The notes under the pieces were generated by a model. That model ran no database searches and was not told the DNA's origin. It saw only the letters and a program-made list of their open reading frames with translations. A stretch of DNA of 64,000 bases from Gammaproteobacteria bacterium UBA5078 (lineage in GTDB: Bacteria > Pseudomonadota > Gammaproteobacteria > Pseudomonadales > Pseudohongiellaceae), in assembly GCA_002416505.1 (NCBI GenBank), contig DIAM01000002.1, forward strand, positions 1-64,000, given 5' to 3'. Shown piece after piece: positions 18,035 to 25,993 of the stretch. How positions within the stretch are numbered: the stretch's first letter is position 1; every line of letters starts with the position of its first letter. A program made the translations under genes and the position numbers.

Positions 18035-18720
18035 GTACAGCGTTCCCGACCTCAGTCAAAGCCGTGCTCTTCGACCTAGACGGAACATTGCTCGATACCG
18101 CGGCCGACTTTGCCGACGTCGTGAGTCAAATGACCGAGCAGGCGGGGCTGCCCGCCATCCCCTTCTCGGCCATTCATCAGACCGTCTCCAATGGCGCCCG
18201 CGCCTTGGTCGAGCTGGCCTTCGCTATCCAGTCAGGTCATCCGGATTTCGAAACGCGGCTAAATTCCCTACTCGCCCTCTACAGCGAACGCATTCTAGCG
18301 ACGAAGGCCACGCTCTATCCCGGGATGGACGCCCTGCTGCAACAGCTGGAACAGGCCGGCGTCCCGTGGGGCATCGTAACCAATAAACCGGAACGTTTTA
18401 GCCGCCCACTACTCGAGAGTCTTCGACTCTCGACGCGCTGCAGCACACTGATCTGCCCAGACCACGTGACGCTTAGCAAGCCTCACCCGGAGCCCCTGCT
18501 TCTGGCCTGCAAGCAACTCGAGATCAACCCGCGCGATGCCATCTACGTCGGGGATCACCCGCGAGACATCGATGCCGGCCGGGCCGCGGGCATGTTTACC
18601 ATTGCCGTGCGCTACGGCTACCTGCCCGAAAGCCCGCCGGTCGAACAGTGGCAGGCAGACTTAATCGTCGATAGCGTCGAGCTCATCAGCGCACAGCTAG
18701 CCAATAATTCACGCACCTAA
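18031..18720 (+). CDS. mupP: HAD-family phosphatase, MupP/phosphoglycolate phosphatase type
   Basis: Haloacid dehalogenase phosphatase. In Pseudomonas the gene at this exact place, after ubiG, is MupP, the MurNAc-6-phosphate phosphatase of peptidoglycan recycling; it was formerly called gph. The protein (229 aa) has HAD motif I VLFDLDGTLLDTAADF, motif II VTNKPERF, motif III lysine in LSKPHPEPLL and motif IV YVGDHPRDIDAGRAAG. Start overlaps ubiG by ATGA. Choice of MupP over phosphoglycolate phosphatase rests on synteny only. Confidence 0.88.
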   Translation: MSTAFPTSVKAVLFDLDGTLLDTAADFADVVSQMTEQAGLPAIPFSAIHQTVSNGARALVELAFAIQSGHPDFETRLNSLLALYSERILATKATLYPGMDALLQQLEQAGVPWGIVTNKPERFSRPLLESLRLSTRCSTLICPDHVTLSKPHPEPLLLACKQLEINPRDAIYVGDHPRDIDAGRAAGMFTIAVRYGYLPESPPVEQWQADLIVDSVELISAQLANNSRT

Positions 18721-18751
18721 TCGCTACAAGCAGAGATAGAAGGACAGCCCC

Positions 18752-19489
18752 ATGGAACACTACATCGCCCCTCCCGCGCTCTTGAAGGGTAAGACAATAA
18801 TGGTCACCGGCGCCGGCGACGGCATCGGCAAGGCCGCCGCATTGAGCTTCGCCAAGCATGGCGCTACAGTGATCCTCCTCGGCCGCACCACCAGCAAGCT
18901 CGAGGCCCTCTACGACGAGATCACCGCTGCGGGCTATCCCGAGCCGATCATCCACCCAATGGACCTGCAACACGCGACCGAGGAAGACTTTCGCGTACTC
19001 GGGGCCACGATCGTTGAGCAGTTCGCTTGCCTCGACGGCCTGCTCCACAACGCCGCCGTCCTAGGCCCCCGTGCCCCTATCGAGTTTTATCCTCACGAGG
19101 CTTGGATGAAGGTGATGCAGATCAACGTGAACGCAGCCTATGCATTGAGCCGCGCACTACTGCCAGCCCTGCAAGCGGCCCCTAGCGCAAGCGTGGTGTT
19201 TACCTCCTCCAGCGTCGGTCGCAAGGGCCGGGCTTATTGGGGAGCCTACGCCGTGAGCAAGTTCGCAGTGGAGGGCTTGATGCAGGTGCTAGCCGACGAA
19301 TTGCGGCAGACCAGCAAGGTGCGCGTCAACAGCATCGACCCCGGCGCCACCCGCACCAATATGCGCAAAGACGCTTACCCGGCGGAGAACCCCGAAAACC
19401 TCCCCACAGCAGAGGACAAACTGCCGCTATACCTCTATCTCATGGGTGATGACAGCGCGGGAATCACCGGAGAAGCACTAAAAGCCTAA
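18752..19489 (+). CDS. yciK: Short-chain dehydrogenase YciK
   Basis: NAD(P)-dependent short-chain oxidoreductase of unknown substrate, conserved after ubiG-mupP in Pseudomonas relatives. The 245-residue protein shows the cofactor motif VTGAGDGIGKAAALSFAKHG, the structural LHNAAVLGPR and the catalytic Ser plus YAVSK. AAGGA precedes the ATG, 31 bases after mupP. A terminator about 80 bases past the stop closes the mtaD operon. Confidence 0.9.
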   Translation: MEHYIAPPALLKGKTIMVTGAGDGIGKAAALSFAKHGATVILLGRTTSKLEALYDEITAAGYPEPIIHPMDLQHATEEDFRVLGATIVEQFACLDGLLHNAAVLGPRAPIEFYPHEAWMKVMQINVNAAYALSRALLPALQAAPSASVVFTSSSVGRKGRAYWGAYAVSKFAVEGLMQVLADELRQTSKVRVNSIDPGATRTNMRKDAYPAENPENLPTAEDKLPLYLYLMGDDSAGITGEALKA

Positions 19490-19536
19490 CCCTCAGCCCT
19501 TATGTCAACAATGCAGCCTATTTTGCTGCTCTGGGC

Positions 19537-19550
19537 GTCAAAAAACCGAC
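19537..19550. promoter_or_regulatory. Weak FleQ-box-like sequence upstream of the GGDEF pair
   Basis: GTCAAAAAACCGAC matches the reported FleQ consensus GTCAATAAATTGAC at 11 of 14 positions. It lies about 200 bases before the GGDEF gene at 19748, but also before the terminator at 19569, so its relevance is doubtful. Confidence 0.25.
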
Positions 19551-19568
19551 TATGAGTCAGCGGCAATC

Positions 19569-19597
19569 GCGGCAAGCGACAAAAATTGCCGCTTTTT
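19569..19597 (+). terminator. Terminator of the mtaD-ubiG-mupP-yciK operon
   Basis: GCGGCAA (19569-19575) pairs with TTGCCGC (19586-19592), followed by five T. Two more GCGGCAAT copies flank it (about 19558 and 19607) and could pair with the same TTGCCGC, so alternative hairpins are possible. Confidence 0.7.
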
Positions 19598-19660
19598 CCG
19601 GCCTAAGCGGCAATTAAATCTTTGCCGCACAGCCCCCTCCAAACCCCTCAAACTCTATAT

Positions 19661-19682
19661 AAGTATTTGTTTTTAAATACTT
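19661..19682. promoter_or_regulatory. A+T-rich palindrome before the GGDEF pair
   Basis: Perfect 8-base arms (AAGTATTT / AAATACTT) around a six-base T-rich loop, 66 bases before the GGDEF gene. It could be an operator or a second terminator (TTTATAG follows). No consensus I know fits. Confidence 0.35.
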
Positions 19683-19747
19683 TTATAGATACCCACCTCA
19701 TGTTGGCATGATACTCGCTTTAGCAGCTTAGCGTCGCATCAATCAGG

Positions 19748-20734
19748 ATGCAGATTGCCGAGCCTGTCGTTTTAGACAGAAAAGAGACTGAGGGAGCAAA
19801 CATCCGAATGGCTACGCCACTGCAAACATCGAACACCATTGATTTCAACAGTGCCCGACTGAGCCTGAGCAAAGCGCAGCAGACGCCTCCAAGCGAGTCC
19901 GTTCGCGAGGACTACAGCGAGCGCCGCTATCGTATGGCTTCGAGCCTGCAGACCACTCTGGATATCGAGCAGTTGCTACAGCTATTCCTCGCGGAAATAA
20001 AGCCGAGCGTGGAATTGGATGGGCTCCAGTACATCAATGAGAATCAGCGCTTGCAGTCGGTTACCGGCCGCAAAGCCTCCCATAGCTGTGGCTATCGACT
20101 CATTACCGCGAACGATCATCTCGGCGAGATCGTGTTCTATCGCAACACCCGTTTCTCTGACCAGAATCTTCAGGCTATCGAGGTCATGCTCAGCGCCTTG
20201 ATCTGCCCACTGCGTAACGCGCTCTCCTATCGCGAAGCGGTGATGGCCTCTTTGTCCGACCCATTGACCGGTGCGGGCAACCGCATCGCGCTGAACAATG
20301 CATTGGAGCGCGAGATCAATCTTGCCAGCCGTTTCAAGCAGCCGCTGTCGATACTGGTCATGGACATCGACAGGTTCAAGCACGTGAACGACACCTTCGG
20401 CCACAGTGCCGGCGATGCCGTCATCAAGCACCTCGTCGCCATCATCAACAAGATCAATCGCAATACCGACCTCACCTTCCGTTACGGTGGCGACGAGATT
20501 GTCATACTGCTCAACCGCACCAATGCAGACGGCGCGCTCGTCATTGCCGAGCGCCTGCGCAAATCATTCGACACCCAGCAGCTGCAATTTGGGGATGATT
20601 TGATTCACACCACTGTAAGCATCGGCCTGACCGCATTCTCCGAGCAAGACAGCGCGGAGACCATGTTCACGCGCGCCGACAAGGCTCTGTACCTGATCAA
20701 GAGCGAAGGTGGCAATAAGGTCATCGGGCTCTAA
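19748..20734 (+). CDS. Diguanylate cyclase with N-terminal GAF-like domain
   Basis: Cytoplasmic GGDEF protein, predicted to make c-di-GMP from two GTP. Residues ~55-175 form a sensor-like region with the unusual block ASHSCGYRLIT, and a GGDEF domain follows. The active site is RYGGDEI (GGDEI at residues 247-251), the metal site MDIDRFKHVNDTFGH is intact, and RNTD five residues before GGDEI is an inhibitory I-site. No membrane segment is seen. The ATG at 19748 has a weak ribosome site; an ATG at 19808, with AGGGAG 11 bases before it, is a serious alternative and would drop 20 residues. A paralogue follows after 41 bases. Confidence 0.9.
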   Translation: MQIAEPVVLDRKETEGANIRMATPLQTSNTIDFNSARLSLSKAQQTPPSESVREDYSERRYRMASSLQTTLDIEQLLQLFLAEIKPSVELDGLQYINENQRLQSVTGRKASHSCGYRLITANDHLGEIVFYRNTRFSDQNLQAIEVMLSALICPLRNALSYREAVMASLSDPLTGAGNRIALNNALEREINLASRFKQPLSILVMDIDRFKHVNDTFGHSAGDAVIKHLVAIINKINRNTDLTFRYGGDEIVILLNRTNADGALVIAERLRKSFDTQQLQFGDDLIHTTVSIGLTAFSEQDSAETMFTRADKALYLIKSEGGNKVIGL

Positions 20735-20775
20735 AGAAACGAACTAACAATAGCGACGCTATAAAGGGGTAAAAC

Positions 20776-21687
20776 ATGGTCGTCTCCGTACATGCAAAGA
20801 TGCAGTCTGAGGCTAACGCCGACAAGTCGAAGCAGATATTGCATACCGAAGCGTTCATTGGTGATAAGCATGATCTCAAGATGCAACTCACCGAGGTGCT
20901 ACAAACTTCGCTCGATCTGAATGTGCTACTGAGTATTTTCCTCGAAAGAGTGAGCACCGTCGTGCGCCTAGATGGCATTCACTATATTAACGATGAGGCC
21001 AATGTCACCGCAGCGATCGCCAAACAAGCCTCTCACAGCTGCGGCTATCGACTAATTACCAACGAGGACAATCTCGGCGAGATCGTCTTCAAGCGCGGCA
21101 AGAAATTCACGGAAAAAGAACTGAGCATTCTAGAAACGCTGCTCTCGCCTCTGATCCACCCACTGCGCAATGCCTTGCGCTTCAGCGCCGCCACTAAGGC
21201 AGCGTTCGCCGACCCCGTCACTGGCATCGGCAACAAGGTGCACATGATGGGCGACCTAGAGCGAGAGATCGACCTAGCGAAACGTCACAACCAGGCGCTA
21301 TCGGTGCTCATGATCGAAGTGGACAGCTTAGGCAAAACTGCCAGCAAGGCTCTAATCAAGCAGTCCAAGCTCGCCATGACAGATCTGGCACAACGCATAG
21401 TAAAACTCTCGCGCACTACCGACGGCGTGTATCGCTGTGAATCGGGCACTTTCATGGCGATTCTGAGCAATACCGATCGCGCCGGCGCCCATATTATGGC
21501 GAAGCGGATCTCCGAGAGCGCTCACGATCTGGTGCTGGTGGAAGACAATCAGGATGTACAGAAATTGACACTTAGCGTAGGCATGGCGGTGTTGACGGGT
21601 ACGGACTCGAGCGCGAGTTTGATCGACCGCGCCGGCAAGGCATTGAACAATGCCAAGAAGCGCGGCGGCAATCTAATCCACAGTTAA
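20776..21687 (+). CDS. Degenerate GGDEF paralogue, possible c-di-GMP receptor
   Basis: Tandem paralogue of the preceding gene (303 aa), homologous along its length, including KQASHSCGYRLIT. The cyclase site is destroyed: ESGTF (residues 222-226) stands where the partner has GGDEI, and the metal/GTP segment reads IEVDSLGKTASK instead of MDIDRFKHVNDT. The I-site motif RxxD (RTTD) is kept at the same five-residue spacing. Such proteins, PelD being the known example, bind c-di-GMP without making it, so a receptor or partner role is inferred. AGGGGT precedes the ATG. The stop overlaps the rluB stop from the other strand through TTAA. Confidence 0.87.
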   Translation: MVVSVHAKMQSEANADKSKQILHTEAFIGDKHDLKMQLTEVLQTSLDLNVLLSIFLERVSTVVRLDGIHYINDEANVTAAIAKQASHSCGYRLITNEDNLGEIVFKRGKKFTEKELSILETLLSPLIHPLRNALRFSAATKAAFADPVTGIGNKVHMMGDLEREIDLAKRHNQALSVLMIEVDSLGKTASKALIKQSKLAMTDLAQRIVKLSRTTDGVYRCESGTFMAILSNTDRAGAHIMAKRISESAHDLVLVEDNQDVQKLTLSVGMAVLTGTDSSASLIDRAGKALNNAKKRGGNLIHS

Positions 21688-22460
21688 CGGCGTGTCGGCG
21701 CAACCTTACGGGGGCGCGCGTTGAGATTTAGATTCACGGCCTTGTAGAGCAGGCCCATCTCGTCACGGGGCAGTTCATAGAACTCGCCCCGTTTTACTTT
21801 GCTAGGAATGAAAATCGGGCCATAGCGCACGCGTTTCAGACGGCTCACACGGATGCCTTGGGACTCCCAAAGCTGACGCACCTCGCGGTTACGCCCCTCC
21901 ATCAGCACTACGTGATACCAGCGATTGGCCCCCTCCCCCGCAAAGAATTGCACGTCGGTGAAGCGACACAGATGATCGTCAATCATCACGCCCTTGGTCA
22001 AATTCCTGATCACCTCCTCGCTGATATCGCCCATCACGCGCACGGCGTATTCGCGGTCGACATTGGACGAGGGATGCATCAGTCGGTTGGCCAGTTCGCC
22101 GTCGGTGGTAAACAAGAGCAGGCCACTGGTATTGATATCCAGGCGCCCGATCGCGACCCATCGGCCATGGGTAATCTTAGGGAGTTTATCGAATACGGTG
22201 GGACGACCCTCGGGGTCTTTGCGGGAACAGATTTCGTCTTCGGGTTTGTTATATAGCAGCACGCGTTGCATCTCTGCCACCGCACTATTGGGATTGACCT
22301 TCTTGCCATCGACGAGGATCGCGTCGCTCTTGTGAACGCGATCGCCAATCGTGGCGACCTCGCCGTTGATCTTCACGCGGCCCTGCTTGATCCACTCTTC
22401 TAATTCGCGTCGCGACCCAAAGCCTGCCCGCGCTAATACCTTCTGTAATTTCTCGTCCAT
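21684..22460 (-). CDS. rluB: 23S rRNA pseudouridine synthase RluB
   Basis: Pseudouridylates U2605 of 23S rRNA. An N-terminal S4 RNA-binding domain (KLQKVLARAGFGSRRELEEWI) precedes the RsuA-type catalytic domain with GRLDINTSGLLLFTTDGELANRL, which carries the catalytic Asp, and EGRNREVRQLWESQG. A basic tail ends the protein. Two adjacent ATGs exist (22463 and 22460); the second has better spacing from AGAGG. It is the last gene of the minus-strand trpS-scpA-scpB-rluB set, as in Pseudomonas. Confidence 0.94.
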   Translation of the reverse strand: MDEKLQKVLARAGFGSRRELEEWIKQGRVKINGEVATIGDRVHKSDAILVDGKKVNPNSAVAEMQRVLLYNKPEDEICSRKDPEGRPTVFDKLPKITHGRWVAIGRLDINTSGLLLFTTDGELANRLMHPSSNVDREYAVRVMGDISEEVIRNLTKGVMIDDHLCRFTDVQFFAGEGANRWYHVVLMEGRNREVRQLWESQGIRVSRLKRVRYGPIFIPSKVKRGEFYELPRDEMGLLYKAVNLNLNARPRKVAPTRR

Positions 22461-22517
22461 CATTGCCTCTGCTGTCTCTCGACATGAATTGGGAGCCGCG
22501 TATCGGCTCGCCCGTTA

Positions 22518-23330
22518 CTACTCTTTATCTGTGCTGCTCGGCTCGCCGTCCTCTTGTTCGGGGCTCTGCTCTTCCTCTACATGCTTATTGAATTGGCCCA
22601 CGCCCAGAATCTCGTCCAGAGGTCGTTTCGCCAAGGCGATCGCCTCGTTCTCATCGATCAAGTCCTGTTCGTCTTGCTCATCGCGAGCGTCATCATCCTC
22701 GTCATCGAGGTCGCGCTCTTCTACTTCGCTGGGCAGATCCAAGACGCGCATGCCGGCAAGATCGTCGTCCTCCAAGGCGAGCTCTGGGTTGAGCTTATCT
22801 AGGTCGCGAATCTCGGACAGCGGCGGCAGGTCTTGCAGACTCTTGAGATTGAAATAGTCCAAAAACTGCCGCGTGGTGGCGAACATCGCCGGGCGGCCAG
22901 GCACATCACGATGCCCCACTACTCGCACCCATTCGCGATCGAGGAGCGTGCGCACGATGGTCGAGCTCACGCTCACGCCACGAATCTCTTCGATGTCGCC
23001 ACGAGTGATCGGCTGACGATAGGCAATGAGGGCGAGCGTCTCGAGCATGGCGCGCGTGTAGCGCTGCGGCTTCTCTTCCCAGAGTCGCGATATCCACTCA
23101 CTGAGCTCTTGGCGCACCTGAAAACGAAACCCCGAGGCGACCTCTTTGAGCTCGAAACCACGACCCTCACAGTCCAACGCAATCTGTGCTAGTGCCTCAC
23201 GTAATTCTTCATCGCTAGGGCGTTGCTCCTCTAGGAATACCTCTGCGATTGCCGATACCGACAGGGGCTTGCCCGCAGCGAGCAATAAGCCTTCGATAAT
23301 CTGTTTGAGTGTGTTGTTGTTCTCGCTCAT
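22518..23330 (-). CDS. scpB: Segregation and condensation protein B
   Basis: Winged-helix partner (kleisin-associated) of the SMC-ScpAB condensin. The 270-residue protein has the ScpB core (IIEGLLLAAGKPLSVSAIAEVF, AMLETLALIAYRQPITRGDIEEIRGV, LLDREWVRVVGHRDVPGRPAMF). A long acidic C-terminal tail (many Asp/Glu after residue ~200) is common in Pseudomonas relatives. Its start overlaps the scpA stop by ATGA. No smc gene is in the window. Confidence 0.95.
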   Translation of the reverse strand: MSENNNTLKQIIEGLLLAAGKPLSVSAIAEVFLEEQRPSDEELREALAQIALDCEGRGFELKEVASGFRFQVRQELSEWISRLWEEKPQRYTRAMLETLALIAYRQPITRGDIEEIRGVSVSSTIVRTLLDREWVRVVGHRDVPGRPAMFATTRQFLDYFNLKSLQDLPPLSEIRDLDKLNPELALEDDDLAGMRVLDLPSEVEERDLDDEDDDARDEQDEQDLIDENEAIALAKRPLDEILGVGQFNKHVEEEQSPEQEDGEPSSTDKE

Positions 23331-24250
23331 TCAGTTCTTGCCTTCAAATGGATGGGACCAAAATCTTCGGTCTGGACTATCTCTATCAGGGAGTCCTTGA
23401 GCAGTTCCATGACCGCCAATACGGTCACTACGACGCCCAGACGCCCCTCCTCTCGCATCAGCAACGACACCATCGGGACGAAGTGATGGCTGGAGAGTCG
23501 GACTAAAATTTCTGACATCTTCTCGCGCGTGGACAAGGTCTCGCGCTGCACATGGTGGCGCTCGAACATATCGGCGCGGCGCAACACCATCGCCAGGGAA
23601 ATAAGAATATCCTTAAGATCGACGTCGGGTTCGGGTGCGTTACGCTCCATGGGCGGGGTATGCGCATCGGCGGTAAACACATCGCGCTCGAGGCGGGGAA
23701 TCTCATCCAAGTCCTCGGCAGCCTGCTTATAACGCTCGTACTCCTGCAGACGCCTGATCAGCTGCGCACGCGGATCTTCCTCGTCCTCTTCGTCGGCACT
23801 GCTGCGGGGCAGCAACATGCGCGATTTGATCTCGGCGAGCATCGCCGCCATCACCAGATACTCGGCGGCCAGTTCGAATTGGCTAGCCTCCATCAGGTCG
23901 ACATAGGCCATATACTGATCGGTGATGTCCGCAACATTGATGTCGAGGATGTCGATGTTCTGACGCTTAATGAGATAGAGCAGCAGATCCAGCGGCCCCT
24001 CGAAGGCCTCTAGAAAGACCTCGAGTGCGTCCGGCGGAATATACAGATCCAGGGGCAAATCGGTATAGGCCTTGCCGTCGACATAGGCGAAGGGCATTTC
24101 CTGCTGCGCCGTGTCGGACTCTCCCTCGCCCACGGCGATGCCCGCACCCCGCATCTTGCCGAGACGACGCCCAGCAGCGTGCTCGGCGGGTGCGACTGCG
24201 GCATCCACTGCTTCTGCTGAACTCTTCTCTGCTTGCTGATCGTCTTGCAT
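23327..24250 (-). CDS. scpA: Segregation and condensation protein A
   Basis: Kleisin subunit of SMC-ScpAB. After a ~75-residue polar extension the conserved N-domain begins at LEVFLEAFEGPLDLLLYLIKR, followed by NVADITDQYMAYV and AAEYLVMAAMLAEIKSRMLLP. The C-terminal winged helix (VVVTVLAVMELLKDSLIE) binds the SMC head. The extension also occurs in Pseudomonas-type ScpA. It ends 10 bases after trpS and overlaps scpB, so all are likely cotranscribed. Confidence 0.95.
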   Translation of the reverse strand: MQDDQQAEKSSAEAVDAAVAPAEHAAGRRLGKMRGAGIAVGEGESDTAQQEMPFAYVDGKAYTDLPLDLYIPPDALEVFLEAFEGPLDLLLYLIKRQNIDILDINVADITDQYMAYVDLMEASQFELAAEYLVMAAMLAEIKSRMLLPRSSADEEDEEDPRAQLIRRLQEYERYKQAAEDLDEIPRLERDVFTADAHTPPMERNAPEPDVDLKDILISLAMVLRRADMFERHHVQRETLSTREKMSEILVRLSSHHFVPMVSLLMREEGRLGVVVTVLAVMELLKDSLIEIVQTEDFGPIHLKARTE

Positions 24251-24260
24251 CGGTTTGGAC

Positions 24261-25475
24261 TTACCTATAGTTCAGGCCCATGGCCTGACGAACATCTTGC
24301 ATGGTTTGGCCGGCGGTTTCACGTGCCGCTGCGCGGCCCTTCTCCAGCACAGCCTTCACCGCATCGGGATTCTTTTCGTATTCGCTGGCGCGCACTTGTA
24401 TCGGCTGCAGCTCGGCGATAACGGCATCGATCACGGGGCGCTTGCACTCTAGGCAACCGATCCCGGCACTGCGACAACCCTGCTGGACCCACTCCTTAAT
24501 GGCGGCGTCCGAATAGACTTCGTGGAGCTGCCACACGGGGCACTTCTCCGGCGTGCCCGGGTCGGTCCTGCGCACACGCGCTGGGTCCGTCGGCATCGTC
24601 GAGATCTTCTTGTTGACCTGATCGATGGGCTCACGCAACGCGATCGTATTGCTATAGGATTTGGACATCTTCTGTCCGTCCAGGCCTGGCATCTTAGACG
24701 CTGGCGTAAGCAGGGCCTGTGGCTCCACCAAGATAGACTTGCCGCCGCCCTCCAGGAAACCCTGTAGGCGTTCTCTATCGCCTAGCGATAGGTTCTGCTG
24801 CGCGGCGAGGAGCTCGCGACCGGACAGCAGAGCTTCCTGCAGACCTTGTTGCTGATAGGCGGTGCACAGCGCCTTATAGTCACGCCCTGCCTGCTTGCTC
24901 ATCTTCTTGATCACGGCCTGCGCGCGCTCGGCGAAATCGGGCTCGCGGCCAAACATATGGTTGAAGCGGCGCGCCACCTCACGAGTGAGCTCGACATGGG
25001 CGACCTGATCGGCGCCAACGGGCACAGAGCCTGCCTTGTAGATGAGGATATCGGCGCTCTGCAGCAGCGGATAGCCGAGGAAGCCATAGGTCTCGAGATC
25101 CTTGTCCTTGAGTTTGTCTTGCTGATCTTTATAGCTGGGGACGCGTTCTAACCAGCCCAAGGGGGTGATCATGGAGAGCAGCAGATGCAACTCGGCGTGT
25201 TCGGGGACCCTAGACTGAATAAACATGGCGCATTGCTCTGGATCGACGCCAACGGCGAGCCAGTCGATAACCATGTCGAAGACACTAGCCTCGAGCATAC
25301 TGGGGTCGTCGTAATGGGTCGTGAGGGCGTGCCAGTCGGCGACGAAGAAAAAGCAGTCGTATTGGTGCTGCAGAGTTACCCAGTTCTTGAGGACGCCGTG
25401 CAGATGCCCTAGATGGAGCTTGCCTGTAGGGCGCATTCCGGATAAAACGCGCTGTCTCATAACGGTGCTAGACAA
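24261..25475 (-). CDS. trpS: Tryptophanyl-tRNA synthetase with Cys-cluster motif
   Basis: Charges tRNA-Trp. The 404-residue class I synthetase has the HIGH-equivalent HLGHLHGVLKN and KMSKSYSN, plus GADQVAHVELTREVARRFN for the active site. In the C-terminal half four cysteines form C-x21-C-x6-C-x2-C (KCP, GCR, GCLEC). This nearly matches the C-x22-C-x6-C-x2-C motif that binds a [4Fe-4S] cluster in Thermotoga TrpRS. The fit suggests an iron-sulfur TrpRS, unlike the E. coli type. First gene of trpS-scpA-scpB-rluB. Confidence 0.95.
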   Translation of the reverse strand: MSSTVMRQRVLSGMRPTGKLHLGHLHGVLKNWVTLQHQYDCFFFVADWHALTTHYDDPSMLEASVFDMVIDWLAVGVDPEQCAMFIQSRVPEHAELHLLLSMITPLGWLERVPSYKDQQDKLKDKDLETYGFLGYPLLQSADILIYKAGSVPVGADQVAHVELTREVARRFNHMFGREPDFAERAQAVIKKMSKQAGRDYKALCTAYQQQGLQEALLSGRELLAAQQNLSLGDRERLQGFLEGGGKSILVEPQALLTPASKMPGLDGQKMSKSYSNTIALREPIDQVNKKISTMPTDPARVRRTDPGTPEKCPVWQLHEVYSDAAIKEWVQQGCRSAGIGCLECKRPVIDAVIAELQPIQVRASEYEKNPDAVKAVLEKGRAAARETAGQTMQDVRQAMGLNYR

Positions 25476-25593
25476 ACCAATACCCCTTCCACAATAGCCA
25501 ATTTTTCAAAACCGGCATTATCGCAGATGGCCTAGTCGAATACGATTATTTTTGGTCGCTCGCATGAGGTTGAGCTCGTGTGCTCCGTAGGTC

Positions 25594-25714
25594 GCGCTGG
25601 CTGCCGGGTGTAGGGGTTCCGGAACCGCCAAAGGGCGCACATCCATGTGCAGGCTTGGCGAGCGCCGTCCTGGCGACTCGACATTCCGGCCCCCCTACAC
25701 CCGACATCCAGCGC
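25594..25714 (-). repeat. Structured intergenic repeat, copy A
   Basis: Outer arms 25594-25623 and 25685-25714 pair at 26 of 30 positions. The ~60-base core, read on the minus strand, holds two short hairpins: CGCC AGGAC GGCG and GCACA TGGA TGTGC, joined by CTCGCCAAGCC and followed by GCCCTTTGGCGG. The same plan recurs in copies B, C and D. Confidence 0.85.
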
Positions 25715-25837
25715 TGACATAACGCGGAATTCTGAACACCTAATTTCAGGAAATAGCCCAGAACTACAGCTACTGATGGAATCAAGAAACTTAGCTTCTC
25801 GAACAAAGCCACAGATCGACAATTGTCTGCGAATCAA

Positions 25838-25955
25838 GAGCCACGAGGGGGGAGAGGGAGTGCAGGAATGTCGGGCGCCTGGACGGAGCACGTCAAGCCT
25901 GTACATGAATTACGTTTTTTGGCGGTTCCAGCAATCCCTCTCCCCCTCGTGGCTC
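25838..25955 (+). repeat. Structured intergenic repeat, copy B
   Basis: Arms 25838-25859 and 25935-25955 (GAGCCACGAGGGGG-type) pair almost perfectly, one base unpaired. The core aligns with the reverse complement of copy A along its length (shared GGAATGTCG, GGACGG, CAAGCCTG, ACATG, GGCGGTTCC). The arms share no sequence with those of copy A. Its inner hairpins are partly decayed. Confidence 0.82.
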
Positions 25956-25993
25956 GCATATCGGGGTGATTGAGATAAGAAGAATATTAGAAC

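Larger units (their letters stand above)
25476..25993. other. Intergenic region filled by two inverted repeat elements
   Basis: 518 bases between trpS and yciO contain no credible gene. Short open frames here cross the repeat arms and have no ribosome sites. Two related palindromic elements in opposite orientation (25594-25714 and 25838-25955) take up about half of it; the 120 bases between them show nothing further. Confidence 0.7.

Noticed and set aside
25532..25906. Open frames of about 90-125 codons on both strands between trpS and yciO
   Set aside because: They run through the palindromic repeat arms, have no ribosome sites and no recognisable protein pattern. The repeats explain them.
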